This document shows, piece after piece, positions 49,872-57,496 of a DNA stretch of 64,000 nucleotides. Position numbers and translations under genes: made by a program. Where the stretch lies: positions 310,001-374,000 of the forward strand of contig JAOYTL010000007.1 of assembly GCA_025846845.1 (NCBI GenBank), written 5' to 3'. The notes below the pieces were generated by a model. The model was not told where the DNA came from, did not search any database, and saw only the letters and a program-made list of their open reading frames with translations. Every line of letters starts with the position of its first letter. Position 1 is the first letter of the stretch. Source of the stretch: Alloboseaceae bacterium BT-24-1 (GTDB lineage Bacteria > Pseudomonadota > Alphaproteobacteria > Rhizobiales > Beijerinckiaceae).

Positions 49872-51578
49872 TCACTTCTTTTCGGTCGTAGCCTTCTTGA
49901 GGGCCGCGCCGAGGATGTCGCCGAGCGAGGCGCCGGAGTCGGCGGAGCCGTACTGGGCCATCGCCTCCTTCTCCTCGGCCATTTCCAGAGCCTTGATCGA
50001 GACCTGGATCTTGCGGGCCTTCTTGTCGAAGAGGATGACGCGGGCATCGACCTTCTCGCCGGCCGCGAAGCGCTCGGGGCGCTGCTCGGCACGATCACGC
50101 GCGATTTCGGCGCGCTTGATGAAGGTCGTCATGTCCGTGCCGGAGATCTTGACGTCGAGACCACCGTCCTTGACGTCGACGATCTCGCAGGTCACGACCT
50201 GGCCCTTCTTGAACTCGCCGGCATCCACGAAGGGATCGCCGCCGAGCTGCTTCAGGCCGAGCGAGATGCGCTCCTTCTCGACGTCGACATCGAGAACGAC
50301 CGCCTGGAGCATGTCGCCCTTCTTGTACTCCTCGATCACCTGCTCGCCCGGACGGTTCCAGTCCAGGTCCGACAGATGGATCATGCCGTCGATGTCGCCT
50401 TCCAGACCGAGGAACAGACCGAACTCGGTCTTGTTCTTGACCTCGCCCTCGACCACCGCACCCGACGGATGCTGCTCGGCGAAGACCTCCCACGGGTTGC
50501 GGAGGGTCTGCTTGAGGCCGAGCGAAATACGGCGCTTGACCTGATCGACCTCGAGGATCGCGACGTCGACTTCCTGCGAGGTCGAGACGATCTTGCCGGG
50601 GTGGACGTTCTTCTTGGTCCAGGACATCTCGGAGACGTGGATCAGGCCTTCGATGCCCGGCTCCACTTCAACGAACGCGCCGTAGTCCGTGATGTTGGTG
50701 ACGCGACCCTTCAGGCGGGTACCGACCGGGTAGCGGGCGGCGATGCCATCCCACGGATCGGCCAGCAGCTGCTTGATGCCCAGCGAGATGCGGTGCGTCT
50801 CCTGGTTGATCTTGATGATCTTGACCTTGACCGTCTGGCCGATGGTCACGACCTCGGACGGATGGTTGACGCGGCGCCAGGCCATGTCGGTCACGTGCAG
50901 CAGGCCGTCAATGCCGCCGAGGTCGACGAACGCACCGTATTCGGTGATGTTCTTGACGACGCCGTCGATGACCTGGCCCTCTTCGAGCGAGGCGACGAGC
51001 TCGGAGCGCGCCTCGGCGCGGGTCTCTTCGAGCACGGTGCGGCGCGAGACGACGATGTTGCCGCGGCGACGATCCATCTTGAGGATCTCGAAGGGCTGCG
51101 GCTGGCCCATCAGCGGGCCGACGTCGCGGATCGGGCGGATGTCGACCTGCGAACGCGGCAGGAAGGCGACGGCGCCGTCGAGATCGACGGTGTAACCACC
51201 CTTAACCGTGTTGAAGATGTTGCCCATGACCTTTTCGCGGGCCTCGAACGCCTTCTCGAGCTTGACCCAGCTCTCTTCGCGGCGGGCCTTGTCGCGCGAG
51301 ATCACGGCTTCGCCGAGCGCGTTCTCGATCCGGTCGAGATAGACCTCGACCTCGTCGCCGACCTTGAGCTCCTCGTCCCGGCCCGGGCCGGTGAATTCCT
51401 TGAGCGCGACACGACCTTCGGTCTTCAGACCGACGTCGATGATCGCCATGTCCTTCTCAATGGCAACGACCTTGCCCTTGATGACGGTACCTTCGAGGGC
51501 CTCGTTACGGGTGAACGATTCCTCGAGCAGGGCGGCGAAATCCTCGCGGCCCGCGTGATAGCTTTCGACAGCTGACAT
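49872..51578 (-). CDS. rpsA: 30S ribosomal protein S1
   Basis: A 568-residue S1 with six OB-fold repeats; copies can be recognised from GTVIKGKVVAIEKDMAIIDVG, GGYTVDLDGAVAFLPRSQ, ITEYGAFVDLGGIDGLLHV, ITDYGAFVEVEPGIEGLIHV, KTEFGLFLGLEGDIDGMIHL and VKDGGLDVKISGTD. It binds mRNA on the 30S subunit and is needed for most translation initiation. The start MSAVESYHAG is preceded by AGGAG. cmk, its usual upstream neighbour, is absent here. Confidence 0.96.
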   Translation of the reverse strand: MSAVESYHAGREDFAALLEESFTRNEALEGTVIKGKVVAIEKDMAIIDVGLKTEGRVALKEFTGPGRDEELKVGDEVEVYLDRIENALGEAVISRDKARREESWVKLEKAFEAREKVMGNIFNTVKGGYTVDLDGAVAFLPRSQVDIRPIRDVGPLMGQPQPFEILKMDRRRGNIVVSRRTVLEETRAEARSELVASLEEGQVIDGVVKNITEYGAFVDLGGIDGLLHVTDMAWRRVNHPSEVVTIGQTVKVKIIKINQETHRISLGIKQLLADPWDGIAARYPVGTRLKGRVTNITDYGAFVEVEPGIEGLIHVSEMSWTKKNVHPGKIVSTSQEVDVAILEVDQVKRRISLGLKQTLRNPWEVFAEQHPSGAVVEGEVKNKTEFGLFLGLEGDIDGMIHLSDLDWNRPGEQVIEEYKKGDMLQAVVLDVDVEKERISLGLKQLGGDPFVDAGEFKKGQVVTCEIVDVKDGGLDVKISGTDMTTFIKRAEIARDRAEQRPERFAAGEKVDARVILFDKKARKIQVSIKALEMAEEKEAMAQYGSADSGASLGDILGAALKKATTEKK

Positions 51579-51974
51579 ACATGCTCCTGAACGCCGGCCG
51601 CGTATCCCGCGGATGTCCGGCATGGCGCCGATTGGGTTGGTGCTGCACACCGGACCGGTCCGCGCGGTACTCCGCATCACGGAGCTTGCCGTCCCTCAGG
51701 ACGGCGGCGCCTGGCCGCATGGGCCGATCCGCATCAAAAGGCCCGCTTTTTCAAACACGAAACGGGAGCAGGCCGATCGGCCGCCCCCGGCTGTGATCGA
51801 TCACGGCCCTTCGGACGAGGCTGACCTAGCGATTATCGCGCTCTTCTGCAAGCGGATTGCGGCGGACAGCGCCGGTCGCGCATGCGCACAGCGGCCTTGC
51901 GACCCGCCCGAAGGCTGCCGATCTTTCCCGGCGAAGCCAGGCGCCAAGCCGGCGCGATGCAAGGGAAGTCCCAT
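51579..51974. other. Long intergenic region between rpsA and the luciferase-like gene
   Basis: No gene is seen in these 396 bp. On the rpsA strand a stem CCCG-TTT/AAA-CGGG followed by CCTTTT (around 51740-51768) and two GC palindromes, GTCC-TGAG-GGAC (51697-51708) and CGGACCGGTCCG (51651-51662), could fold in a long rpsA leader. No promoter could be set with confidence. Confidence 0.4.
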
Positions 51975-52982
51975 ATGTTCCCGCTCTCCATTCTCGACCT
52001 CGCCTTCATCGCCGAAGGCTCGAGCGCAGCAAATGCCCTCCATAACAGCCGTGATCTCGCCCAGCATGCCGAAAGGCTCGGCTACACTCGCTTCTGGCTG
52101 GCCGAGCACCACAACATGACCGGCATCGCCAGCGCCGCGACTTCGGTCGCGATCGGCTATGTCGCCGAGGGAACCTCGACGATCCGCGTCGGCGCCGGCG
52201 GGATCATGCTGCCGAACCATTCGCCAATCGTGATCGCCGAGCAGTTCGGCACGCTGGAGACGCTCTATCCCGGCCGCATCGACCTCGGGCTCGGCCGCGC
52301 GCCCGGCACCGATCAGCGCACCTGGCGGGCGCTGCGGCGCGAGGCCGATGCCTCCGAACGCTTCCCGCAGGACGTGCTCGAATTGCAGGCGCTGCTCGGG
52401 CCATTGCAGCCGGACCAGGTGATCCAGGCGGTGCCGGGCACCAACACCAATGTCCCGCTCTGGATTCTCGGCTCCAGCCTGTTCGGCTCGCAGCTCGCCG
52501 CCGTACTCGGCCTGCCCTATGCCTTTGCCTCGCATTTCTCGCCGGATGCGCTGATGGACGCGCTTTCGGTCTATCGCGAGCGCTTCCAGCCTTCGACGCA
52601 GCTCGACAAGCCCTATGCCATGGTCGGCTGCAACGTCATCGCCGCCGAGACGGATGCCGAGGCACAGTACCTCTTCACCTCGGTGCAGCAGCGCTTCGCC
52701 GACATGCTGCGCGGCCGGCGCGGCCTGTTGCCGAAGCCGATCGACGACATCGAGGACTACTGGTCCGGCCCGGAGAAGGCGCAGGCGCAGCGCATGCTCG
52801 CCTGCTCCTTCGTCGGCTCGCGCGAGAGTGTGCGGGCGCAATTGCAGGCCTTCATCGAGAAGACAAAGGCCGACGAGCTGATCGTCGCCTCGGCGATCTT
52901 CGACCACGCGGCTCGGAAGCGCTCCTACGAGATCCTGGCCGAAATCCAGCCTGCGCTGGGATTGGCAGCGATTGCCGCCTGA
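51975..52982 (+). CDS. LLM-class flavin-dependent monooxygenase (luciferase-like)
   Basis: A 335-residue protein of the bacterial luciferase-like group. It begins LSILDLAFIAEGSSAANAL; the family landmarks RFWLAEHHNMTGIASAAT, AGGIMLPNHSPIVIAEQFGTLE and GRIDLGLGRAPGTD are clear. It probably uses reduced flavin; substrate unknown. The start MFPLSILDL is preceded by AAGGGAAG. Convergent with the OhrR gene (12-bp gap). Confidence 0.88.
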   Translation: MFPLSILDLAFIAEGSSAANALHNSRDLAQHAERLGYTRFWLAEHHNMTGIASAATSVAIGYVAEGTSTIRVGAGGIMLPNHSPIVIAEQFGTLETLYPGRIDLGLGRAPGTDQRTWRALRREADASERFPQDVLELQALLGPLQPDQVIQAVPGTNTNVPLWILGSSLFGSQLAAVLGLPYAFASHFSPDALMDALSVYRERFQPSTQLDKPYAMVGCNVIAAETDAEAQYLFTSVQQRFADMLRGRRGLLPKPIDDIEDYWSGPEKAQAQRMLACSFVGSRESVRAQLQAFIEKTKADELIVASAIFDHAARKRSYEILAEIQPALGLAAIAA

Positions 52983-52994
52983 CCGAATCGCCGC

Positions 52995-53480
52995 TCAGGA
53001 GCGGCCTTCATGCTCGGCTGCGACGAGATTGCCGCGCAGCCGCACCATCTCCTCGCGCAGATGGCGCTGCTCCTCGGGGGCGAGGCCGGTCGCACGCTGC
53101 ATGCTGACCCTGACCGCCCTGCCCCGCTCGCGCAGAGCGCGGCCTTGGGCCGTCAGGTTGATGCGGACCTGCCGCTCGTCCTGCGGATCGCGCTGGCGCG
53201 TCACGATGCCCAGCGCCTCGAGCCGCTTCAGCAGCGGCGTCAACGTGCTCGAATCGAGGAAGAGCTTGTCGCCGAGTTGGCCGACGGTCTGGTCCGCCTC
53301 CTCATAGAGCGCGACCAGCGCGATATATTGCGGATAGGTCAGCCCGAGCTCGTCGAGCAGCGGCTTGTAGACGCGGTTGAAGGCGAGATTGGTCGAATAG
53401 ACCGCAAAGCAGAGAAATTCGTCAAGCCCCGGCAGCCTGTCGGCGCCGGCCTGCTGAGCCGCCTGCCCTGAATCGCTCAT
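52995..53480 (-). CDS. ohrR: MarR-family organic peroxide sensor OhrR
   Basis: A 161-residue winged-helix regulator. The OhrR-specific N-terminus carries the reactive cysteine C24 in FLCFAVYSTNLAFNRVYKPLLDELGLTYPQY with the two tyrosines that hydrogen-bond it. The DNA-binding region includes LDSSTLTPLLKRLEALGIVTRQRDPQDERQVRINLT. OhrR represses peroxide-defence genes until its cysteine is oxidised. Its target may be the divergent small protein/DipZ unit. GGAGG lies 8 bp before the ATG. Confidence 0.9.
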   Translation of the reverse strand: MSDSGQAAQQAGADRLPGLDEFLCFAVYSTNLAFNRVYKPLLDELGLTYPQYIALVALYEEADQTVGQLGDKLFLDSSTLTPLLKRLEALGIVTRQRDPQDERQVRINLTAQGRALRERGRAVRVSMQRATGLAPEEQRHLREEMVRLRGNLVAAEHEGRS

Positions 53481-53599
53481 CGCGCTCGCCTCCGGCAAAT
53501 GATCGTTCACAGATATTTGATGCACGATTTATTTTCAAGCGATTGATCAACGTTTCACGCCCGGTTATTTGTCGAGCGATCTAATCTCTTGGCATGTAA

Positions 53600-53824
53600 A
53601 TGATGGAGCTTGCCGTGATCCGCACTCAACCGGCCGCCAAGTCGCTCGCACAAGCCCAACCCGAGGCCATCCCCGCCCCGCGTCGCCTGTTGCTGGCGGC
53701 GATGCTGGCGGCGGCCACGAGCTTCGCCATGGCCTGCAGCGCCTTCACCGGCCCGCGCAGCTACGGCTCCGCTCCGGTCGTGTCATCGAACCCGCCGCCA
53801 CGGCGCGGCGCAGCCCGTTTCTGA
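53600..53824 (+). CDS. Small hypothetical exported protein
   Basis: A protein of up to 74 residues with a hydrophobic segment LLLAAMLAAATSFAMACSAFTG followed by a short Pro/Gly/Arg tail. It could be a lipoprotein, but the sequence before the Cys is not a standard lipobox. GGAG followed by a GTG at 53615 is a good alternative start. It lies between OhrR (divergent) and the DipZ gene. No homologue recognised. Confidence 0.45.
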   Translation: MMELAVIRTQPAAKSLAQAQPEAIPAPRRLLLAAMLAAATSFAMACSAFTGPRSYGSAPVVSSNPPPRRGAARF

Positions 53825-53852
53825 CAATCGACCCTGCCGCGGAAATAATCCC

Positions 53853-55565
53853 ATGACCTTCGCCCTGGCCTATCTCGCAGGCGTCCTGACCATTGCCAGC
53901 TCCTGCATCCTGCCGGTCCTGCCCTTCGTCCTGACGCGCGTCGGCCAGCCTTTCCGCAGCAGCACCTTGCCGATGCTGCTCGGCATGGCGCTAGCTTTCG
54001 CCGCCGTGGCAAGCCTCGCCGCGGTCGCCGGCAATTGGGCGATCGCGCTCAATAGCCACGGCCGCAGCGTCGCGCTGGGTCTCGTCGCCCTGTTCGGGCT
54101 GGCCCTGCTGTTCCCTGCTCTGGCGACACGTCTCGCCGCCCCGCTGACCAGGCTCGGCGAGAAGCTAACGCGCGTGGCGGGAGCGGACGGCCGCACCGAT
54201 CTGCGCCCGGCATCGTCCGCTTTGCTCGGCGTCGCCACCGGCCTGTTGTGGACGCCCTGCGCCGGCCCGGTGCTCGGCCTGATCCTGGCAGGCGCAGCGC
54301 TCGGCGGACCGAGCCTCGCCACTGCGCTCCTCCTCTTCGCCTATGCCGCCGGCGCGGCCACCGCACTGGCGGCCGTGCTGCTCCTCGGCAACCGGCTGCT
54401 GAGCCGGGCCCGGCGGTCCGCAGCCCTGTTCGAGCCGCTGCGTCGCGGCCTCGGCCTCGCGGTGCTAGCGAGCACTATCGCGATCGCATTCGGCTTCGAC
54501 ACCAGCGTGCTCACTCGCCTGTCGGCGCCCGCCACGACTGCAATCGAGCAGCGCCTCCTCGATATCGCGATGCCCGCCGCGCCTGGCCTCGTCACGACAG
54601 CGCAGGCACAGCCCGCCTCCAAGCCGCTGTTCAGCGCCAGGCAATGGCTCGACCGCGAGCCACTCACTGCCGAGAGCGTGCGCGGCAAGGTCGTGCTGGT
54701 GAACTTCTGGACCTATTCCTGCATCAACTGCCTGCGCACGCTGCCTTACGTCCGTGCCTGGGCCGAGAAGTACCGGGATCGCGGCCTCGTCGTAGTCGGC
54801 GTGCACACGCCGGAATTCGCCTTCGAGAAGGATCCGGCCAATGTGCGCAAGGCCGTCGCCGCGCTCGGCGTGACCTATCCGGTCGCGATCGACAACGACT
54901 ATGCGGTCTGGCGTGCCTTCAACAATCGGGCCTGGCCAGCGCGCTATTTCATCGACGCGCAGGGCCGCACCCGCCATCACGAGTTCGGCGAGGGCGACTA
55001 TGCCGCCTCCGAGCGCATGATCCAGTTGCTGCTCACCGAAGCCGGCGACAAGATCGAGCCCGGGGTCGCCAAGGTCACGGCAGAAGGCGCCCAAGGCGCA
55101 CCCGATTTCGCCAATCTGCGCTCGCCCGAGACCTATCTCGGCCATGCCCGCAGCAATGGCTTCGCCTCCCCAGGCGGCATCAGGGCCGATGCGCCGGCCA
55201 GCTACGAGGCCGCCACCTCCCCGCGTCTCAACCAGTGGAGCCTTACCGGCACCTGGTCCGTCTCCGGCGAGTTCGCGGCGGCGCAGCAGGCCGGCAGCCG
55301 GATCAACCATCGCTTCCATGCCCGCGACCTGCATCTGGTGATCGGCCGCCTGCCCGGCAGCCCGCCGGTCCGCTTCCGCGTCACCATCGATGGCGCTGCG
55401 CCCGGCAGCGCCCATGGCGCCGATATCGACGCCGACGGCTACGGCACGATCGGGGACGAGCGGCTCTATCAGTTGGTCCGCCAGGACGGGCCGGTCAAGG
55501 CCCGCGATTTCAGCATCGAGTTCCTCGATCCCGGCGTGCGCGCCTACGCCTTCACCTTCGGCTGA
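53853..55565 (+). CDS. dipZ: DipZ-type fusion: CcdA-like membrane domain + thioredoxin domain + C-terminal domain
   Basis: A 570-residue protein in three parts. Residues 1-230 are a CcdA/DsbD-like electron-transfer membrane domain with its cysteine pair, C18 (ASSCILPVLPF) and C136 (WTPCAGPVLG). Residues about 255-400 are a TlpA-like thioredoxin domain with active site C290-I-N-C293 (WTYSCINCLRTLPYVRAWAEK). Residues about 420-570 match the C-terminal carbohydrate-binding-like domain of DipZ. It would carry reducing power from cytoplasmic thioredoxin to the periplasm in one polypeptide. It lies next to OhrR and a GST, suggesting a redox-stress role. Confidence 0.9.
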   Translation: MTFALAYLAGVLTIASSCILPVLPFVLTRVGQPFRSSTLPMLLGMALAFAAVASLAAVAGNWAIALNSHGRSVALGLVALFGLALLFPALATRLAAPLTRLGEKLTRVAGADGRTDLRPASSALLGVATGLLWTPCAGPVLGLILAGAALGGPSLATALLLFAYAAGAATALAAVLLLGNRLLSRARRSAALFEPLRRGLGLAVLASTIAIAFGFDTSVLTRLSAPATTAIEQRLLDIAMPAAPGLVTTAQAQPASKPLFSARQWLDREPLTAESVRGKVVLVNFWTYSCINCLRTLPYVRAWAEKYRDRGLVVVGVHTPEFAFEKDPANVRKAVAALGVTYPVAIDNDYAVWRAFNNRAWPARYFIDAQGRTRHHEFGEGDYAASERMIQLLLTEAGDKIEPGVAKVTAEGAQGAPDFANLRSPETYLGHARSNGFASPGGIRADAPASYEAATSPRLNQWSLTGTWSVSGEFAAAQQAGSRINHRFHARDLHLVIGRLPGSPPVRFRVTIDGAAPGSAHGADIDADGYGTIGDERLYQLVRQDGPVKARDFSIEFLDPGVRAYAFTFG

Positions 55566-55601
55566 CCGAACCACCAACGCAAAAAGACAATGGGGGAAAC
55601 C

Positions 55602-56237
55602 ATGAAGCTCTATCTGAACGAAGTCTCGTCCGCGACCGCGCGGGTGCGCATCGCGCTCGCCCTGAAAGGCCTCGCGGTCGAGGAAGAGCGCATCACCATC
55701 TTCGGCGATGATGCGACCAGCAGGCAGCCTGAATTCCGTGCGCTCAACCCGCAAGGGCTGGTGCCGGCGCTGCTCACCGATAGCGGCGCGCTGATCACGC
55801 AGTCATTGGCGATCGTCGAGTATATCGACCAGATCGCTCCAGAGCCGCCGCTGCTGCCGACGGAGCCGGAGGAGCGGGCTTTCGCCCGTTCGGTCGCGCT
55901 CGCCATCGCCGCAGAGATCCATGCGTTGCTGCCACCGCGCGTCGGTGCCCGCCTCAGGAGTCTTCCCAGTGTCGGAGCCGAGGAGGTCGCGAGCTGGAGC
56001 CGGCATTGGATCAGCGAAGGGCTCAGCGCCGTCGAGAGGCTGATCGCGCGGCGGCGCACGGGCCGCTTCGTCGTCGGCGATCGGCCGACCATCGCCGATA
56101 TCGTGTTGTTCCCGCAGGTGGTCGGAGCCGCCCGCGTCGGGCTCGATGCCGCGCAATGGCCTGTTATCGCCGAGATCGCCGGCCATTGCCGTGCCATTCC
56201 CGCCTTCGCCGAGAATGCGCCGGTCTCGCCCAAGTAG
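55602..56237 (+). CDS. Glutathione S-transferase
   Basis: A 211-residue GST. The N-terminal domain begins MKLYLNEVSSATARVRIALALKG, the zeta-class (maleylacetoacetate isomerase-like) SS..T.RVR pattern, and has NPQGLVPALLTDSGALITQSLAIVEYID. The C-terminal domain has DRPTIADIVLFPQV. GGGGGAAAC precedes the ATG; the gene is 36 bp after dipZ. Activity as MAAI is not proven; the rest of the tyrosine pathway is not here. Confidence 0.85.
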   Translation: MKLYLNEVSSATARVRIALALKGLAVEEERITIFGDDATSRQPEFRALNPQGLVPALLTDSGALITQSLAIVEYIDQIAPEPPLLPTEPEERAFARSVALAIAAEIHALLPPRVGARLRSLPSVGAEEVASWSRHWISEGLSAVERLIARRRTGRFVVGDRPTIADIVLFPQVVGAARVGLDAAQWPVIAEIAGHCRAIPAFAENAPVSPK

Positions 56238-56243
56238 CGGGTG

Positions 56244-57296
56244 TCAGCCCGCCCTGACCTGCGAGGGCGAGCGGCCGAAACGCTTGCGGAAGCTGCGGTT
56301 GAAATAGGAGAGGTCGCCGAAGCCGACCTCGAAGGCGACGCTGCTGATCGAGATGGCGTCGTCCTCGGCCGACATCAGCTTGAGCCAGGCGCGCTCGAGC
56401 CGGCGCTCCATCACATAGTCCGAGAAGGTGCGCCCTTCCGCGCCGAAGGCCTTCTGGATGGCGCGCGGGGTCACGCCGTAGAGCCCGGCGATCATGTCGA
56501 TCGAGAGCTCGCGGCGCTCCAGCCTGGTCTCAATATCGGCCTTGATCGCAGCGAGCCGGCCGCCGCGCCGTGGCGTCGCGGTCACCGGCGGCGCGCTGCG
56601 ATCGGCCAGCATCACGCCGATCAGATCGTGGACATGGCCGATCGCGAGGTCGCGCAGCGGCACTGAATTGAGCGGAAACAATCCGCGCAGCAGCAGCGCG
56701 CCGTAATGCGCCAGCACCTGCAGGCCACGATTTCCGCGCGGAATCGCCTGCATCAGTTCGTCAGGGGCAAGCTGCGTCAGCGGCGGCAGCCGGGCCGGGT
56801 CGAGTGCGATCAGGTCGATGCGGCCGAGCTCGACCAGAGTGAAGCGCGTCTCCTGCGCGAGATCGACGACCGCGGCATCGCGGGCCCGTAGCGAGATGCG
56901 GCGGCCCGCCTGCTCGATCACGCAGCGGCCATCGGAGGGGCGCACGAGAATATAGCGTGGCTCCTGCCCGCCCTGGCGCGCCGGCCAGGTCCAGGGCGTC
57001 ACCGGAGCAAAGCAGGACATCAGCCCGATATCGGGCCGCGTGGTCAGCACACTGCGGGCGGCGAAAGGCAAGGCGGTATCGGCGCGGATATCGTCGCCAC
57101 CCGGGGCGTGGCCGAAAATCCTGAGCGCCATCGTCCGGATCTCATCCGGCGCGGCCTCGCCCGAGACCAGCCAGAACGGCGCGAAGGTCTCGGCCTCGAT
57201 TGCCGTGGCGCTCCCAGACCGTGACATCGCTGCCACAGGCGCTTCGTCCCGCATTGGAGTTCGCTTTTGTCTCATAGCGCGTTCGCGCAAGTCCAA
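56244..57296 (-). CDS. AraC family transcriptional regulator
   Basis: A regulator of up to 350 residues with a C-terminal pair of helix-turn-helix motifs (RRELSIDMIAGLYGVTPRAIQKAF and ISSVAFEVGFGDLSYFNRSFRKRFGRSPSQVR) and an N-terminal AraC-binding-like region (about 25-200) with RISLRARDAAVVDL. Several in-frame starts are possible; MRDEAPVAAM (57254) is a good alternative. It is divergent from the TonB receptor gene and may control it. Confidence 0.88.
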   Translation of the reverse strand: MDLRERAMRQKRTPMRDEAPVAAMSRSGSATAIEAETFAPFWLVSGEAAPDEIRTMALRIFGHAPGGDDIRADTALPFAARSVLTTRPDIGLMSCFAPVTPWTWPARQGGQEPRYILVRPSDGRCVIEQAGRRISLRARDAAVVDLAQETRFTLVELGRIDLIALDPARLPPLTQLAPDELMQAIPRGNRGLQVLAHYGALLLRGLFPLNSVPLRDLAIGHVHDLIGVMLADRSAPPVTATPRRGGRLAAIKADIETRLERRELSIDMIAGLYGVTPRAIQKAFGAEGRTFSDYVMERRLERAWLKLMSAEDDAISISSVAFEVGFGDLSYFNRSFRKRFGRSPSQVRAG

Positions 57297-57379
57297 GATG
57301 ATGCTTTAGATATAACTTTAGAGATCGCAAGAACACAACGCAGAGCGATCCATTCGCCGCAGAGATCAATGAATAAAAC

Positions 57380-57402
57380 TAGTTTATTCTAGTTCTAAAC
57401 TA
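57380..57402. promoter_or_regulatory. Candidate iron-responsive operator upstream of the TonB receptor
   Basis: An inverted repeat TAGTTTA - 9 nt - TAAACTA lies 95 bp before the receptor ATG in an AT-rich gap of 200 bp. The inner part contains TTCTAAA, one half of an Irr-type box, but the other half does not match well. TTTAGATATAACTTTAGAG (57309-57327) nearby is a second AT-rich candidate. Assignment to a particular regulator is open. Confidence 0.4.
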
Positions 57403-57496
57403 AGATCGAAACGGCACCACAACTTCAGATCGAGCGCCCGCGAGCGATACTCTCGCGTACAGACGCCGACCCGGACCGACGACGACAGGTGTCTTC

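Noticed and set aside
48442..50544. 700-residue plus-strand open frame
   Set aside because: Antisense to yegD and rpsA and crosses the rpsA terminator.
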